From Dromaius novaehollandiae (lineage: Eukaryota > Chordata > Aves > Casuariiformes > Dromaiidae): a stretch of 64,000 nt of DNA. The DNA lies in the NCBI RefSeq assembly GCF_036370855.1, contig NC_088099.1, forward strand, positions 150,245,517 to 150,309,516, written 5' to 3'. A program made the translations under genes and the position numbers. This document shows, one piece after another, positions 62,662 through 64,000 of the stretch (positions are counted from its first letter, which is position 1; every line of letters begins with the position of its first letter). The notes beneath the pieces were generated by a model. That model was not told the DNA's origin. It worked only from the letters and a program-made list of their open reading frames with translations, and made no database searches.

Positions 62662-64000
62662 AAGGAAAAGGACTTCAAAGCTCATTTAAGTGATTTAAAA
62701 TGTCAGTATTTAGTGACTGGTTACCTGGATTCTGATTTGTTTTAAATTTCTTTTTTTTAATCCTTTCTTTTACAGTTGATGTCAATAGTCAATTGTTAGT
62801 GTTCCAAGATTTCTTTTAGTTCCTGAAAGATCTTCATTTTACCAAGGAAAAATTCCTTCTCTATTACAAAGCAAAGATTAGAAGCACCTTTTGCATTGTG
62901 AAGGACATAGCATTTCACTATTTATTTCCTGCCTTAAACTCTACAAGGCGACTGACTCAGTAGCTGGGCCTGGAGAAGGCTCATCTCCCTCCTCCTGGGT
63001 TGGTTTTTACCCGTTATGGTGGACAGCCGCCCTGTGAAAGTGGGAAGCCGTCCTGAGGCAGGGGATCGGACTGCAGCCTGGGCTACCTCCCCCGGGGCCT
63101 GACGCCAGGGCTGTGTGCACCAGGACAATACCTCCACTAAAGCAAAATTATAAAAAATTTGAAAGTGAACTCACTGTTTTTAATATTTTTAAAAGTTATT
63201 TAATTTCTGATGTAAAGGCAACGTTTTGATGCATTAAACAGAATGAATCTAATTAATCTGCACTTGCCTGAATTGTTGTAGTGCTTTGTAAAAAATATGT
63301 TTTCGTCACCTTCTGATCCTCTCCCCTGGGTGTGCTGGGATTCCTGCCCTGGCGACACCTTTACGATACCATCTTTTCCTCTGGGTGAACCACCATCAGG
63401 CACAAGAAGTGCAGTCCAACCACAGGCTCATCCTCCATCCGAGTATGTGTATAAAGCATTCAAGTCATAACTAAAACCCAGGCACTGATGCACTTCACAC
63501 ATCCACCACTCCGCGTTTTCTCGGGAGAAGCCGATGCTGGGGTACATTTCATTTAGCTTGACGAAACCGCATTAAAGACAATGATCTCTGAGCTAGTCAC
63601 CCCAGGAATCAGCATCCGACCAGATGAAACCCAGCCTAAATGCTGTGTTCCTACAGAGAACGTATTTCATTTGAACTGAAATATCAGATATACATTTCAG
63701 AATTTACTTGAGGACAAAGTTTTCAGGAAGGGGCAATAGTTTTTACTAGACCAGTTGATACATTTGGAGAAACCTGAAAGCTCCTGCAGATTTGAATTTA
63801 TCATTTTAATTTGCTGTTCTGTGACAAATGGCACATTTTGACTTTTTTTCTTCTTTTTTGAAACAAAAAAAAGGGTCAAATTAATGAAATTGTCTATGGA
63901 CAGGACTTTTAACTTTTTAGTGCTTTTAATTAATTAATTTTCAATGACACTGATAGGACCAATACACTTAACTCAGACTTCCACAGAGCTGCCTAAAGGT

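Larger units (their letters stand above)
51133..64000. other. intergenic DNA beyond the CA1-like pseudogene
   Basis: No gene is supported on either strand. Neither exon 7 of the CA1-like gene (RPxQPLKGR then VRASF) nor any CA13 exon was found. It contains AT-rich repeats (52566-52615), GC-rich patches (56.6-56.85, 57.3-57.5, 59.7-60.6 and about 63.0 kb) and poly-T (62643-62661). Unmasked old repeats may be present that I cannot recognise by eye. Confidence 0.5.

Overview
This is a vertebrate nuclear window, most likely from a bird. It is intron-rich and mostly AT-rich, with one strong CpG island, and carries fragments of CR1 LINEs, including the avian-style CR1 tail near 35.7 kb. It covers part of the amniote cytosolic carbonic anhydrase cluster. 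No bacterial, plasmid or viral gene organisation is visible.

The one clearly functional gene is carbonic anhydrase 3 (CA3) on the minus strand. It has seven coding exons between 20982 (ATG) and 9748 (stop codon TAA). All splice sites are canonical, exon sizes are those of the alpha-CA family, and the predicted protein has 262 residues. A TATA-like box sits in a CpG island just upstream (about 20.64-21.66 kb). A candidate AATAAA signal lies at 9440-9445, with a perfect hairpin between the stop codon and that signal. Intron 6 holds an exact 149-bp tandem duplication.

A second carbonic anhydrase, most like CA1, lies on the plus strand at 45491-51132, divergent from CA3. Five exons (2-6) are recognisable, but exon 2 has a net 2-base deletion, exon 3 lacks one base, key residues are changed, exon 5 has GC instead of GT as donor, and exons 1 and 7 were not found. 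I call it a pseudogene. The head-to-head CA1/CA3 arrangement matches the mammalian order CA13-CA1-CA3-CA2, so CA2 is expected beyond the left edge and CA13 beyond the right edge. Neither was found here.

Region by region: 1-9.4 kb is CA3-CA2 intergenic DNA with a dead CR1 (3.53-4.02 kb). 9.4-21.1 kb is CA3. 21.1-21.7 kb is the rest of the CpG island. 21.7-45.4 kb is intergenic, with a CR1 tail, short repeats and a few exon-like open segments I cannot identify. 45.5-51.1 kb is the CA1-like pseudogene. 51.1-64 kb has no recognisable gene, only simple repeats and some GC-rich patches (56.6-57.5, 59.7-60.6 and about 63.0 kb). I found no convincing undescribed system. The most notable points are the decayed CA1-like gene, the exact intronic duplication, the CA3 active-site and cysteine differences, and the 3'UTR hairpin.
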